Assembly: GCA_021234155.1 (NCBI GenBank)
Contig: JAJEKV010000188.1
Location: 404,452-468,451 of the forward strand
Direction of reading: 5' to 3'
From: Isoetes taiwanensis
Lineage: Eukaryota; Streptophyta; Lycopodiopsida; Isoetales; Isoetaceae
Length of the DNA stretch: 64,000 nt
Part shown: positions 45,640-56,409 of the stretch, one piece after another
How positions within the stretch are numbered: the stretch's first letter is position 1
Layout of the letters: every line of letters starts with the position of its first letter
The notes under the pieces: generated by a model
Seen by the model: the letters and a program-made list of their open reading frames with translations, nothing else
Told to the model about the DNA's origin: nothing
The model's database searches: none
Position numbers and translations under genes: made by a program

Positions 45640-47880
45640 GGGTTGTTTTATTGGCTTGGTTGGTCTGCAAATGATTCTGCAGAATAACATCTCAACAGAG
45701 GGAATAAAGTCTCATACAATTGCTTATGCGAAATATAGGAGCTGAACACTTAAGGTTTTGGACTTCAATTTTGTTGTGGAGTTAGACTTTTGGAGCTGTT
45801 TTGTGCATGCAACAGATCTTACCACACTGAACATGATGTCGCAAAATAATTTGTATCACAAATTTGGCAATTATTGTACTATGTTACATATGAGATTCTC
45901 TGTGATTTAAACAGCCGCTTAAATATCATCAGACACCAGCAAACTGATGCCCTATAAGTAGGGGCGAATGAAGAAATGAAAGAAACATTTTCTGGTTGGG
46001 AAATAGGTGTAAATGGAGATGCAACTCATTCCAGGGTCTGATATAATGGGTGGTTGAGTATGTGGTCTTATGTTTGAGGTGTAAAATGAGAAATGATGGA
46101 TCAGATTAGTAGGATGATAAGCAATTAAAATTTGTTTAGTAGAATTGCACTCGTTTTTAGGAAGTAAAAAATTGTCGTAGATTGAAGATTACGGTATACT
46201 TTGAGCTAAACAACGAAGCATATACTAATACTATATACTCAACCATGGTATGTATAAAATTGGGTTATATTGCATTTGTATATTCTACCGTATATTTGGT
46301 ATTTTTTGAGTGGTAATAGAGTATACAGAAATTTCCCTAGAGTATATTGCTCGATGTAATTAAATTGACGACACTATAAAATTGGGTCCTATCTACCATG
46401 GATACCATAGAGTAGGAGCATCAAATCCATTTGACAAGATGATGTTTGACATTAATCTTGAAGCAAGGATGGGGTTTTCCATGACATAGACGCACAAAAA
46501 AAAGACCTCCAAAATCTTTCCATTGTAAAGAAGAGAATAAACAATACCAAGATGATCGTGCAAACTTTATAAACAAGATGCTAATACATCAATGGGTTGC
46601 CATTGGAATGGCTCCCAAATAACATTCTTAGGATAGGCCTCTAACTTATGTGTATATTTGTTGTGTGATATGAGTTCTCTGTGAAAAATTACAGCATGCA
46701 GGAATATGTGAAAGTATGGAAGTTTATACTCAAGATCAAACATTTAATGCCGCGTTCTAATGACAGATACGAAAACAACTATCAGAAATTCCGTCATAGC
46801 TAGATCTGCAACGCTAATTTAAAAACAATATCTTTCGTAATTTAAATTGCACAAATAGTGCTTAAAGATTTTGACATTGTTATGAAGCAATATCATGAGT
46901 AGAAGGGTCTACAGTGTGTACAGCTAGTCATCCCAAAAATAAGGGGTGCTGACTCAAAATGTACATGAATTTTCACTACTGCTTTAGCTATTTGCAACTT
47001 AGTAGTGGCAATTTCGGAAGATGCACAAAAGATAATGCCAGCTTTTGTATCCCACCCCTTTTCTTGCTTTTGGCTTTGTTAAAGTTCTGCTTGTCTGTTC
47101 TCGCCCTCGTTTCTCGAGCATCTTATTTAACAACCATGGTCATGTTTGAACCAGCATGAAATAAAAAAAATCTCCATACCGCGATGTGGCTTTAACATGA
47201 CACTCATGCAAAAATTCTATAAGTCCACAAAAACCTTGTGTATTTTTTTTTGTTCAAACATGACAGTGGTTGATAAATAAAGCGCTTGCTCGTTTCGGGG
47301 TAAAATAAAAGTGCTATTCAAATTTGACCTCTTCTAGATTGTTTAATGGCACACCTCGATTTCTAGTTTGTGAGATGATTAGTTAACTAGGATATAAACG
47401 GAGGCTTTCATCATTGATATTGAGAAATGGTCTTAGAAACACACTTTTGCATTGCGGCATCCTAGTGGAAAGCGGCAGTAAGTTGCAGAACACAAATAGG
47501 GGAGGACGAAACAATTCCTAGAAACCAAAATTTTTATCTCCTTGCAGCTTTAAAAGAGCAGGCATTTCAAGGATTTTTTGAGTGACCATTACATTGAGTT
47601 CTTGGATTAGACCTCTGTACCGTGCTTAGCCTTCACATCAGTCGTTTTGCTTCAACAGGCCATTAATAGTTTTTTACTCAGTTTTTCCTAAAGTCTTCAT
47701 GACCAGATCTTTGTAAGTTGCCAGAGGATATGTTCTTCATAGATAGATCTTCACAAGTAGATCATTGGATCTGTTCAGAACTGTGTAAAATTACAAGAAC
47801 CCTATCCCCTATTAGTAGAAAACATGTCAAAGATCTCCATAAAATGTCCAAGCTTCTAAGCAGTTGCTTTGGCATATCTC
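45640..47880. other. AT-rich sequence, no gene recognised
   Basis: The first few hundred bases are probably the 3' untranslated region of the gene ending at 45636. The rest contains only short open frames without motifs. Confidence 0.5.
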
Positions 47881-48320
47881 CTCACATGAACAAGAAATCA
47901 ACATAAGTAATAGCAACATAAAGGGGATCCTACCTTGGGCTCAGACTCGTGGGGGATCAACTGACGGCTTGGGTCTCCAGAAGTCAATGCAGATTGAATT
48001 CATGACAAATGGATTGGGCTAGCATAAGAACATGGTTGTTGGGTATTCCACTCCATCCGCCCCTCCCGTGCACACTTTCTAGAGTAGGTTGAAAAGTATT
48101 GGGACCCGACCGTAGCCTGCCGGGTGCATAGCCAAAGGGGCTACTGCTGGGTTGCATCTCCCCATTCCCGATGAGGCAGGAGGAGAGTCACCTCCCCTCT
48201 AGAGGCATGCATGCCCATCACAGGCGGCTAGAGGACCACTGCCCTTATTCGACTTGAACCTCATTGAAGGTGACGCATCACCCAAGAGGTGTCGAGCTCA
48301 TGCCTTGCCCGCACGCAGTG
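47881..48320. repeat. 440-bp direct repeat, copy 1
   Basis: Starts TCACATGAACAA and ends CCCGCACGCAGTG. Nearly identical to 48569-49003. The unit contains GGGCTCAGACTCGTGGGGGA and CCTCCATCCGCCCCTCC-like text. Confidence 0.9.
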
Positions 48321-48568
48321 ACGTCCCCTACATCCTCTACGATGCTCCCATCGTATCAGAAGGCGGAGTTCATCCCTCTGACAGCCAAACTGGCAGGGGC
48401 CATCCACCTAACACCAATCCCATGGATTGAGCCAGCAAGGGAAGAGTGGATGTGTCATTTGCCCCGTCTTCCTTCGGATCGACCTAGCTGCGGAAGCGCA
48501 AATAAACATGAGCACATAACAATAATACATCGATAAAGTGACCCCGAAGGGTAAATACATCATAATCA

Positions 48569-49003
48569 TCACATGAACAATACATCAACAAAAATAGCAA
48601 CATAAAGGGGATCCTACCCAGGGCTCAGACTCGTGGGGGATCGACTGATGGCTTGGGTCTCCAGAAGTCAATGCAGACCGAATTCATGGCAAATGGATTG
48701 GACTGGCATAAGAACATGGCTGTTGGGTAATCCACTCCATCCGCCCCTCCCATGCACACTTTGCAGAGTAAGTTGAAAAGTATTAGGACCCGACCGTAGC
48801 CTGCCAGGTGCATAGCCAAAGGGGCTACTGCTGGGTTGCATCTCCCCAGTCCTGATGAGGCAGGAGGAGAGTCACCTCCCCTCAGAGGCATGCATGCCCA
48901 TCACAGGCGGCTAGAGGGCCACTGCCCTTATTTGACTTGAACCCCATTGAAGGTGACGCATCACCCAAGAGGTGTCGAGCTCATGCCTTGCCCGCACGCA
49001 GTG
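48569..49003. repeat. 435-bp direct repeat, copy 2
   Basis: Second copy of 47881-48320, 688 bp away in the same orientation. The sequence beyond CGCAGTG differs between copies. Confidence 0.9.
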
Positions 49004-49628
49004 GCAAACCATTAAGCCTAGCCCGCTAAGATCCCCGGTAGGCTTTACACACCAGAGGGATCAATCTGTGATGGGACAAGTCCTCCTTGTCAACCGGTCT
49101 AGCCCCTCCACCCACAACCAGGCGGGCTCCTGTGCACGGGCCGCAATTAATTGGGAATTAATGAGGCTATCTAGGATCATCTGCTACAGAGGCTTTTAGG
49201 GTCTCTACCCCCCTTCCCAATACATAGAACAGACTGGAATCACCATCATCATCAAGGAACTCAAATATAGAATAACATCTAATCTATCTACCTAAACATC
49301 CAGAGTTAGGTTCCTTTGTTAGAGCTTGTGATCTCGGGACCTATAAGGCCTCTAAGGCTGAACTAACATGCTAAACCAACTCATTGCCGGGCAAAAAGGC
49401 GGCTTTACACAACAGAATAACCATTTACCTGATCCCTGGCTCGCTCCAGCTCCTCGGAATGTGTCCATGGCTTCGATCTTGCTGAAGACTGCTGCCCTTA
49501 GCGAATTTGATGTGCAAAGCCAGCTCAGCGGCGCCTGACAATGCGAACTAGAGTCTTGGCTTGGCCGGAATGGCTCAAGGAAACCCTAAATGCGAAAGAA
49601 GAAAGGTTTAGGGTTTAGGGGAAAGCCC

Positions 49629-49638
49629 TTATATAGAG
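49629..49638 (-). promoter_or_regulatory. TATA box of the LTR promoter
   Basis: Minus strand TCTATATAAG, about 215 bp from the LTR start and upstream of the telo-box-bearing leader (CCCTAAACCCTAAACC). Confidence 0.5.
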
Positions 49639-49869
49639 ACTCTTAGGGTTAGGTTAACATTGGCCAAATGGGGTTTTGCCACTTGGCAATGGGGTTATAG
49701 TTGTATATGTTTATTAACATGCACAACAACCGAGGTTGCCCCCCTAGGTGCAACCCTTTACAGCTCTCAAGTACATGTCATAATGACATGTACGTGTGAC
49801 GTGGCAGTATAATATACGTATTCAAATCGTACATTATGCTGGAATGTCACACCCTGCCCCTAGTTGTTG

Positions 49870-50635
49870 CTGCGCAATGTGAATTGCATAATCACCTTCC
49901 ACTTCTCTGCCAAAAAAATCTCGACCATTTTGACTATTTGTGTGTCACAAACCCATCAAACAAAACCCAAACAATCGCAACCATATAATCAACATATTAT
50001 AGAATATTCCATACAATGTTACAGCTAAACTAAATCAAGATCAGGCCTTCTATATGTTACTCCCCCTCAAACAAAAAGGTTGCCCCCACGGACAACCCAA
50101 AAAGAGAATAAACAATAATGTAAGAAAAAACCTCCAAAGCTCCTTGCATAGTAGAAAAGGTATTACAGGTTAGATTATATTATGCTAAAATTTGCCATTA
50201 AAGCCCTTATGTAGATTGTGTGCCTTTCACACCAGCTTTGGTTACCGTTATGTTAAAATATAAATGTAAGAAAATTTCATAGTTTGCAAGACAAGAGCAT
50301 AAGATAAAAGCCCTAAATACAATGAAAGGAAATGGGCTTCAATAAAGAGATGTCCAACAATGCATAAATGCTTCAAAGCATTCATAATAATATCAGATGC
50401 CGTTGTTTCCTTCCCCAATCAACTTATTTTCCCATTATGTGGCAGGATTTTTTGTAATCTCTACATTGAACTGCCAAATTTACTCTCTGTTATGGCCATT
50501 GAAGAATTAGTAAACATGAGTTAATAGACATCATCATGAGTTAATAGACATCATCTATATGTGGGTGGCACGATAATTAGGGACAAATCATCCTATCTTT
50601 TCTTTGTTGTTGCCAAATAGTAGATGCACATAGCA
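49870..50635. other. No gene recognised
   Basis: AT-rich. A second purine tract (TGAGGGGGAG, minus strand, near 50060-50070) might mark another LTR element's end. No coding motif is visible. Confidence 0.4.
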
Positions 50636-50639
50636 GTAA

Positions 50640-52060
50640 CAATTTTACTACTAGGATTAAAAAAACCCCCGTCCTTTCGGGTTTTCGAGGGAAAAACCTT
50701 AGTAGAAAAATATATACTGCCATATAGTAATATTTATGGTGAGACTGGGGCACATTGCATCTTCAATATATTTTCTAGATGGGCTAAGACATCACGCAAG
50801 TAGGACCCCAAGCAAGCTGGAAATGTTGCTCTCTGATATGATGATAAGCTGAACAGAACTTGAAAGTATATGCCTCATCTTCCACTTCATTCGATTGACA
50901 ACATACACACAATTGATTTTCCCTAGGTGTAGCATCCCAACGGCTTGTCTCAATGCACAAATGATGAGCCCCTGTACGAATAGATGCTATTACTCTTCTT
51001 TTTTTTATGATCTATAGGTGCCACTAAGTAAGTTTGTGGGCCCTGTGTAAGTGAAGGATTGACCTGCTCCTTATAATGACTTGTTTTAACTTTGCCCATG
51101 ATATCTGCATTCCATAGCCTCTGACGAAAACAAGTATCAAGATAGGCACAGAGTTGTCCCTGCTCTGTTTACGTAGATACTAGGATACAATCTTGATCCT
51201 GGATCCCCCATTTTGTAAGCCAATTAAAGCGCTTCTCTTTCCAACAAAGCTTCAACCACTGGGGCTCTAGTACCTTTTGTAGAGCCAAATTAGGTGATCG
51301 TTCTACATCCATGTTACTGACTTTTTGAATATATAAGAGATGTCGCTGCATGGCTGCCCAGACCAAAGGAAAAAACCCAGTTTCCTGCAAGAGAATAGAA
51401 TATGGCACCGTTGATTTGACTCCCAGAGTAGAAGATAAGAATGTTTCTGTACACGTTCAAGATTCTCCCCCAAGTACTAGCTTGCGATTATCTTCAATGG
51501 GGGCAAGTAATGTGAAGATATGGTCTATAGTTGAATGCAAAGGCCGAAATCCTGCTTGATTCAGGGCTCTCATTCCCATAAATTCAGACTAAGCTGTCAA
51601 TTTTTTCTTCAATATCCCAATAAAAGTTTAGCAAAGAGAGGACAAACCATGATAGTGTGATAATTGGATGGAGATTTTTACCGCCTGCCTTATAGATAGG
51701 AACCACCTTGCTTACTATCCAATCAAAAGGAAAACCATGCAAAAGTGCTTGATTAAGCAATTAAGCACTACGAGCAGTTGTGGTCCTCCACTCCATTGCA
51801 ATATTTTCGCCTACAATCCTTGCAAATCCGTTGCTTTATTATTAGCCAACTTTTGCAATCCTGCAACAACATCTTCCATACTCAATTGTAAGAAAGGCCC
51901 GACCTGCAAAGGGACATTTGAGTGTGCCCCATTGTGATCATATAGCTCAGTCAAATATTGGGTCCATGCTTCTACAGAAATATATCCTGCGTCTGGTAAT
52001 GGTTTATAGAGTATTTTATGTCAAAATGCTTTAGGATGAAACATCAAATTCAAGCTAAGC
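50640..52060 (-). mobile_element. LINE, family L-A copy 2 (inverted relative to copy 1)
   Basis: Reading leftward: WTQYLTELYDHNG near 51960, then MEDVVAGLQKLANNKATDLQ (about 51840), VVPIYKAGG, NQAGFRPLHSTIDHIFTL (about 51510-51560), and LLQETGFFPLVWAAMQRHLL with QKVSNMD (51310-51390), which matches copy 1 at 43243 onward. The 3' hairpin at 50644-50702 matches 43981-44035. Stops, frameshifts and a deletion between the RT palm and the C-terminal part make it dead. Sequence between the two copies has diverged considerably, so this is an old family. Confidence 0.82.
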
Positions 52061-52724
52061 TAGAATATCAGAGATACACAATCCAGGTCAAGATGCTTGC
52101 CAGCATTATCTAGCATATATTCAGGTTTCAAAATTGAATTGCGTTTTAAAAAGTATATTTAGATATAGGGGCAACATTATCCAGAATATCCTGGATGCAG
52201 TCTGAAGGTAATTTCATAAATCTGTTGCACCTTTTTCAAATCGAATCAAGAAAATGGCGAATTCCAGTATAATCAAGTATAGATTGAGTCATCTTAATTC
52301 TATCTAGGTGGCAATTCCAACTACCCATATCTTTAGCAAGTTATTTGAAATGAGCATTTTCTGTTAATTTCGTCAGAAATGGTAATGCATTGCAGTCTTG
52401 CAGATCCTAAATTAGGTCTCTCATTTAATGGGGCCTCATACACGTCTTTCCAAATCCTTGCTTTGTCTTTTAGCTAAGATCTCAAGCTTGCAAGATTGGT
52501 GGTAAACATTTTAATGATAAAATCTGAAGGTTCAAATTTCGTGTTCAATTCCGGAATTCTTGAGGTCGTCCAGAAATTTTGAAGCATTACACAATCCCAA
52601 GATCTTCTAGCGTTGGCCAGATCCGCAAGTCTAGACTATGACCTTAATTCTTTAATCTGGCACAGATCTGTCATGGAATTCCAGAACCACTTCGCAATTA
52701 AGTTTCAATTTTTCCTTTTTGTGC

Positions 52725-52779
52725 AATCGGCAAGCAGACGGCGCGCTACTATCAACTCCCTAGATTGACTAGAGGAGCC
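52725..52779 (-). repeat. Repeat R, copy 3, right half (split by insertion)
   Basis: Matches the minus strand of 57705-57755 (CAAGCAGA, then ATTGACTAGAGGAGCCAAG). The other half continues at 53996-54045 (CATTTAATTAAAGTGGG), so the foldback element 52780-53994 lies inside this repeat. Confidence 0.7.
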
Positions 52780-52990
52780 AAGAGGATTCGCTCATCGCTG
52801 AAGCGAATCAGGAGGATTCGCTCAAGCGAATCCTCCTCATGACGTGGCGTCCACGTCCGCTCTAGAGAGGATTCGCTTAAGCGAATCCTCTAGCCTAGTT
52901 AAACCAAAATCGTGTGAAGTGATTTGGCATGCTTAAACAAATATTGGGGGATTCGCTTAAGGGAATCCCCCAATATGCACGTGCAATGCA
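52780..52990 (+). repeat. Left inverted arm with palindromes
   Basis: Holds palindromes with cores GATTCGCTCAAGCGAATC (about 52813-52830), GATTCGCTTAAGCGAATC (about 52870-52887) and GATTCGCTTAAGGGAATCCC (about 52949-52968). Confidence 0.85.
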
Positions 52991-53621
52991 AGTTGCTTGA
53001 TGGATGTACTTTTTGCACATGGAGGGGGATTTTTGCAGGCCTGTGCTCCGCAGGGAATTGGCTAGAACGATGAGGATTTTGCCGGATTGAACAAAGGATC
53101 TGCTTGCTTGTAGTAGCGCTTGCATTTCTCGGATTGCAGCCATGTTATGTCGCTCCCTGTGTCTAAAACCATCAGAATCTGCTTCGCCGGAGTTCCTATT
53201 CCAAGCTTTACGAAGTATTCCCCGCTTCCTAGGCTTAGCACTGACAATACCGGCCCGTTCAGATCTGCCGGAGTTGGATTTTCACTCCCATTTGCCCCCT
53301 TTGATCCCCCAAAAATATTTCCCCCCCTTGCCTGCTCAATCCTTTTTCCTATCGATTTTACCCTTTCTTCATCCTATTTCAATCTCTCCAGCATCGCTTC
53401 TCCTTTTCTGCTACTGCCCACAAATTTTTTATGAAAATCTGCAGCGCCATAAGGCTTTTGTCCCCAAATCCGGCATCAAACTGAGGTTTTTCTTCGATGT
53501 TAAACCTCTGGAATGCGCCATAGGCAGCAGCTCTCTGCCGGAGGGAAGCAAGCTCGGGGTCTTCACAGGCTGCAGAGGACGAGATGAGAAGGGCTGCTGC
53601 GAGAAGCAAATGAAGACCCAT
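52990..53621 (-). pseudogene. Captured N-terminal half of a nepenthesin-like aspartic protease (A1 family)
   Basis: The ATG at 53621 opens a signal peptide (MGLHLLLAAALLISSSAACE). A prosegment follows (MLERLK, a stop, DEERVKSIGKRIEQARGEIF). After a frame change comes ADLNGPVLSVLSLGSGEYFV and LGIGTPAKQILMVLDTGSDI, with the first catalytic D-T-G-S at 53152-53163, then DPLFNPAKSSSF, a stop, and PIPCGAQACKNPPPC. This is the order of plant nepenthesin-like preproproteases. The second catalytic Asp and the C-terminal lobe are absent, since the sequence runs out at the TIR arm. Two stops and one frameshift make it inactive. Its confinement between the inverted arms shows capture by the element. Confidence 0.85.
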
Positions 53622-53784
53622 TTGGCAGAATGGATCAGGAAAGAAATTTTTCCATGGAAGTAGCCTATTTGATCCAAAAGAAAGTAGAATAAGAAGCTGC
53701 CGGAGTTCCGGCGATGGCAAAGCCTGCAGAATAAAGAATAAACGACAAAACCTTGCTCTTGCAAAATAGGGCATGGGTCATACC

Positions 53785-53994
53785 CCACGGATTCGCTTAA
53801 GGGAATCCCCCCAATATTGCTCCCAAGCATGCGAAGCCTCTCAAGCATGCCAAATCACTTCACACAATTTTGGTTTAACTAGGGTAGAGGATTCGCTTAA
53901 GCGAATCCTCTCCAGAGCAGACGTGGACGCCACGTCATGAGGAGGATTCGCTTGAGCGAATCCTCTGGATGGATTCGCTCAAGCGAATCCTCTT
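53785..53994 (-). repeat. Right inverted arm with palindromes
   Basis: Inverted copy of 52780-52990, with palindromes at about 53789, 53890, 53945 and 53971. The palindromes lie at equivalent positions in the two arms. Confidence 0.85.
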
Positions 53995-53995
53995 G

Positions 53996-54060
53996 AAGTC
54001 ACATTTAATTAAAGTGGGTCAAATCTCGTAATTTGGGACTCGGGCTGAAAATGGGACTCA
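53996..54060 (-). repeat. Repeat R, copy 3, left half (split by insertion)
   Basis: CATTTAATTAAAGTGGG continues repeat R on the minus strand, followed by AAATGGGACTC-like text as in the other copies. Confidence 0.65.
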
Positions 54061-54420
54061 TACAGAAAAAAAAAAAAAAGAGGGGAGGGAGAGGGGGCAC
54101 ACCTTGATAAGGAGAAGGGTAGGAGGAGAAAGAGGGAGGAGCCACACGTTGAAGAGGGGAAGAGGATAAGTTGGAAGAAGGGGCAAGGGCAGGGAGAGGA
54201 GAGGAGAGCAAAAGGGCAAAGGAGGAGGGAGAGGGGCAAAGAGGGCAAAAGAGGAGGGGGAGGGGCAAAGGGGGAGGAGCAAAGGAGGGACGGGAGGGGC
54301 AAAGGGGGAGGGGCAAAGGGAGGAGGGAGGGAGGGGAGGGAGAGCAAAGAGGGCAAAAGGGGCAAAGGGGGAGGAGCAAAGGAGGAACGGGAGGGGCAAA
54401 GGGGGCAAGCCCTCCCCCCT
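54061..54420. repeat. Polypurine tract, about 350 bp, with internal tandem units
   Basis: The plus strand is almost entirely A and G with scattered C, in runs such as GGGGGAGGGGCAAAGGGGGA. A 44-bp unit recurs at 54265-54308 and 54361-54405. Long apparent ORFs on the minus strand (Pro/Leu/Ser only) are artefacts of this composition. Confidence 0.8.
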
Positions 54421-54424
54421 CCCA

Positions 54425-54560
54425 AAAAATAAAATAAAAATAAAAAGTATTAATTATTAATATATAATCAATAATTAATTAAGCTAATTAGATTAATTAA
54501 GCTAATTAATTAATCAAATATAAATTAAATTAAATCAATACTCCATTTAAAACCTTTCTC
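54425..54560. repeat. AT-only tract with AATTAAGCT repeats
   Basis: Nearly pure A/T with repeated TTAATTAAGCTAATTA. It ends at an isolated TCGA palindrome (about 54556-54580). Confidence 0.7.
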
Positions 54561-54599
54561 GACCCACTAGTCGAGAAATCAATTTAATTCCAGCACAAA

Positions 54600-56405
54600 A
54601 AATGCACCAAAATGAGGAATTTCAAACACTACTACTAGGATTCAGCGAAAACCTAAACACCTATAAACTAAAGGTGATTTTAGCGAAACTTAAAATCAAT
54701 GCCTCCTTCCCACCAACACAACAAAGGGAGAGGCAGATAAACAGGGCACTTGAGATCCGGCAGCGAAATGGAGGAGCAGCTGAAAGAGCAGGCGAGGAGC
54801 AGCGAAGAAGGGCTGCTGGTGCCAAAGACACAGTGTATTTTCCGTCAACATTTCTTGCTTTGCGTTGAAGGTCCGTATGCCAGATTGAAGCGCTGCATTG
54901 CCGGATTTAAACTCTGTAAGACAGTGTATTGAAAAAAGGATTTAAACTCTGCCGGATCGCTTGGATTGAGACAAAGGAGCCCATGTGGCTATGGAGTGAT
55001 GTGGGCCTTCAGAAACGGAGCTTGCTTCGCCGGAGTCGATAATGCAAGTGCATTTCGACAAGATAGCGGAAAAAAAGCGAATGGTGGACGGGCAGAAGGA
55101 GCTATGGAAGCTGTGGGGATGGCGCACAATCTCAAGTGCATGAAATCCGATTCAAATCCGATTCAAGATCCTGCTTCAGTCGCTGGATTCATATGTTTTT
55201 GCTTTCGTCCCGTTTTGCAGCACCTGCAGCAAGATCCGGTTCTCTGGCTACATTTTCAAAGCAGAGTGTGAAGTTTAAAAGAGCTCTGAAGTTTAAAAGC
55301 TGGCTTACCGTGAAGGAATGGAAGGGCCTTAACTTAAAGCTCGCATGACGGACCTCTGCTCCGGCAAGTCTGCCATATCCAGATAACTTTCTCCTCTTTA
55401 TGCTCTGATCCGACCTGATCAGGGGCGTTTCCAAGCTTTGTAAGAAATGGTTCTTTCCAAGCTTTGTGGTTGTAGTTCTTTTGATACTATGCCAGATGAA
55501 GAAATGGAAATCCGGCACAGCAGATGGGAAGCTTGAAGACGATGAAAGCTGGAAGGAAGCCGATGAAAGCTTGGAAGGAAGCCGAAACCTGATAGGAAGC
55601 CGAAAGCTCCATAGGAAGCCGAAAGCTCCATGCCATAGCCACGTTCTTGGGAGTTCGCCATAGCCACGATCTTGGGAGTTTGCCATAGCCACAATTTCAT
55701 AAGTGTACCAAATCTCTTCAATTCAAAGGTATGTACCAAATCTCCCCCTCTTTTTCAATTTCAAATTTCAAACTTAAACATGGGTGGGAGGAAAAAAGTG
55801 GAATAATAGGATGTACATAAGAAAAAAATACGGACATAGCGTGGCCAATGGGTTATTTTTTCTAAGGCCAATGGGTATGAAGGATTAAAATATTATTAAA
55901 TAAATTGACGTCTATTTATACTCCCCCAATTTCACACATTGTGCACATTATGTTGCCATTATACGGGCACATTTTCAAGGCACATTTTCAATGTTTAAGT
56001 CAAAACATTGATATACTAGGGGTTTTGACTATTTTTTTATCTACGTATACATAGGAAATGCATAGCTATGGTGTGCATTTAGGAAATACATAAGATATTG
56101 TATTTATTAGGAAATATATAGGATAAGATATTGTGTTTATTAGAAAACATTGATATACTAAAAAAAAAAGGGGAATGGGGATTCTATTTTTGGGTCTACG
56201 TATACATAGAAAAAAAATGCATAGGTATAGTGTGCACTTGGAAAATACATAGGATATGGTGCAACTAATAATGTTTTGCACTTTATGATAGTGGAGGTAG
56301 AAACTATGTTTGTAGGCAAGTAGGTTCGCCACATTTGTTGTATGTTTGATCACATGTGAATAAACGTATAGTAATATGATGTTTGAAGGGCTTAGAACTG
56401 CATTT
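54600..56405. other. No gene recognised
   Basis: Several open frames of 60-170 codons on both strands (for example near 54602-54868 and 55189-55692) lack family motifs. The GC content is higher than average at 54750-55700, and repeated GGAAGCCGAAAGCTCC text occurs there, so this may be another diverged repeat. Confidence 0.4.
55632..55697. repeat. 25-bp minisatellite, 2.6 copies
   Basis: GCCATAGCCACG(T/A)TCTTGGG plus GAGTT, at 55632, 55657 and partly 55682. Just upstream, ATAGGAAGCCGAAAGCTCC occurs twice. Confidence 0.8.
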
Positions 56406-56409
56406 TGCA

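Larger units (their letters stand above)
48485..49851 (-). mobile_element. LTR of a gypsy-like retrotransposon (limits approximate)
   Basis: On the minus strand a purine tract AGGGGCAGGG (49852-49861) is followed at once by TGTGACATTCCAGC, the way many plant Ty3/gypsy 3' LTRs begin. About 215 bp further is a TATA box (TCTATATAAG, 49629-49638), then a leader with two telo-box-like AAACCCTAAACC motifs. Near 48485-48500 the minus strand reads GCTTCCGCAGC, a common plant LTR 3'-end motif. No matching 5' LTR with primer site was found, so it may be a solo LTR or a 3' remnant. The 440-bp duplication lies at and beyond its left end. Confidence 0.5.
52780..53994. mobile_element. Long-TIR foldback element carrying an aspartic-protease gene fragment (Pack-type)
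   Basis: Arms of about 210 bp (52780-52990 and 53785-53994) are inverted copies: both contain CATGACGTGGCGTCCACGTC, CTAGTTAAACCAAAAT and GTGTGAAGTGATTTGGCATG. Each arm also holds three or four palindromes at matching positions. Inside is no transposase but a decayed plant aspartic protease (52990-53621). A TIR element that carries host gene sequence is the Pack-TYPE arrangement known from Mutator and other superfamilies. Comparison with the uninterrupted repeat R at 57.7 kb gives the insertion point directly (after GAGGAGCCAAG). A clear target duplication is not seen. The superfamily is undetermined. Confidence 0.75.

Noticed and set aside
47881-49003. The two 440-bp repeats as the LTR pair of one element
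   Set aside because: They lack TG...CA ends and have no primer-binding site or polypurine tract between them. An overlap with a longer LTR fits better.
52895-53143. Separate coding ORF spanning the left arm of the foldback element
   Set aside because: It runs through TIR sequence and antisense frames of the protease; there is no motif of its own.
54005-54425. Minus-strand ORFs of 116-138 aa made of Pro, Leu, Ser and Phe
   Set aside because: They are translations of a polypurine tract in all three frames, without any motif.
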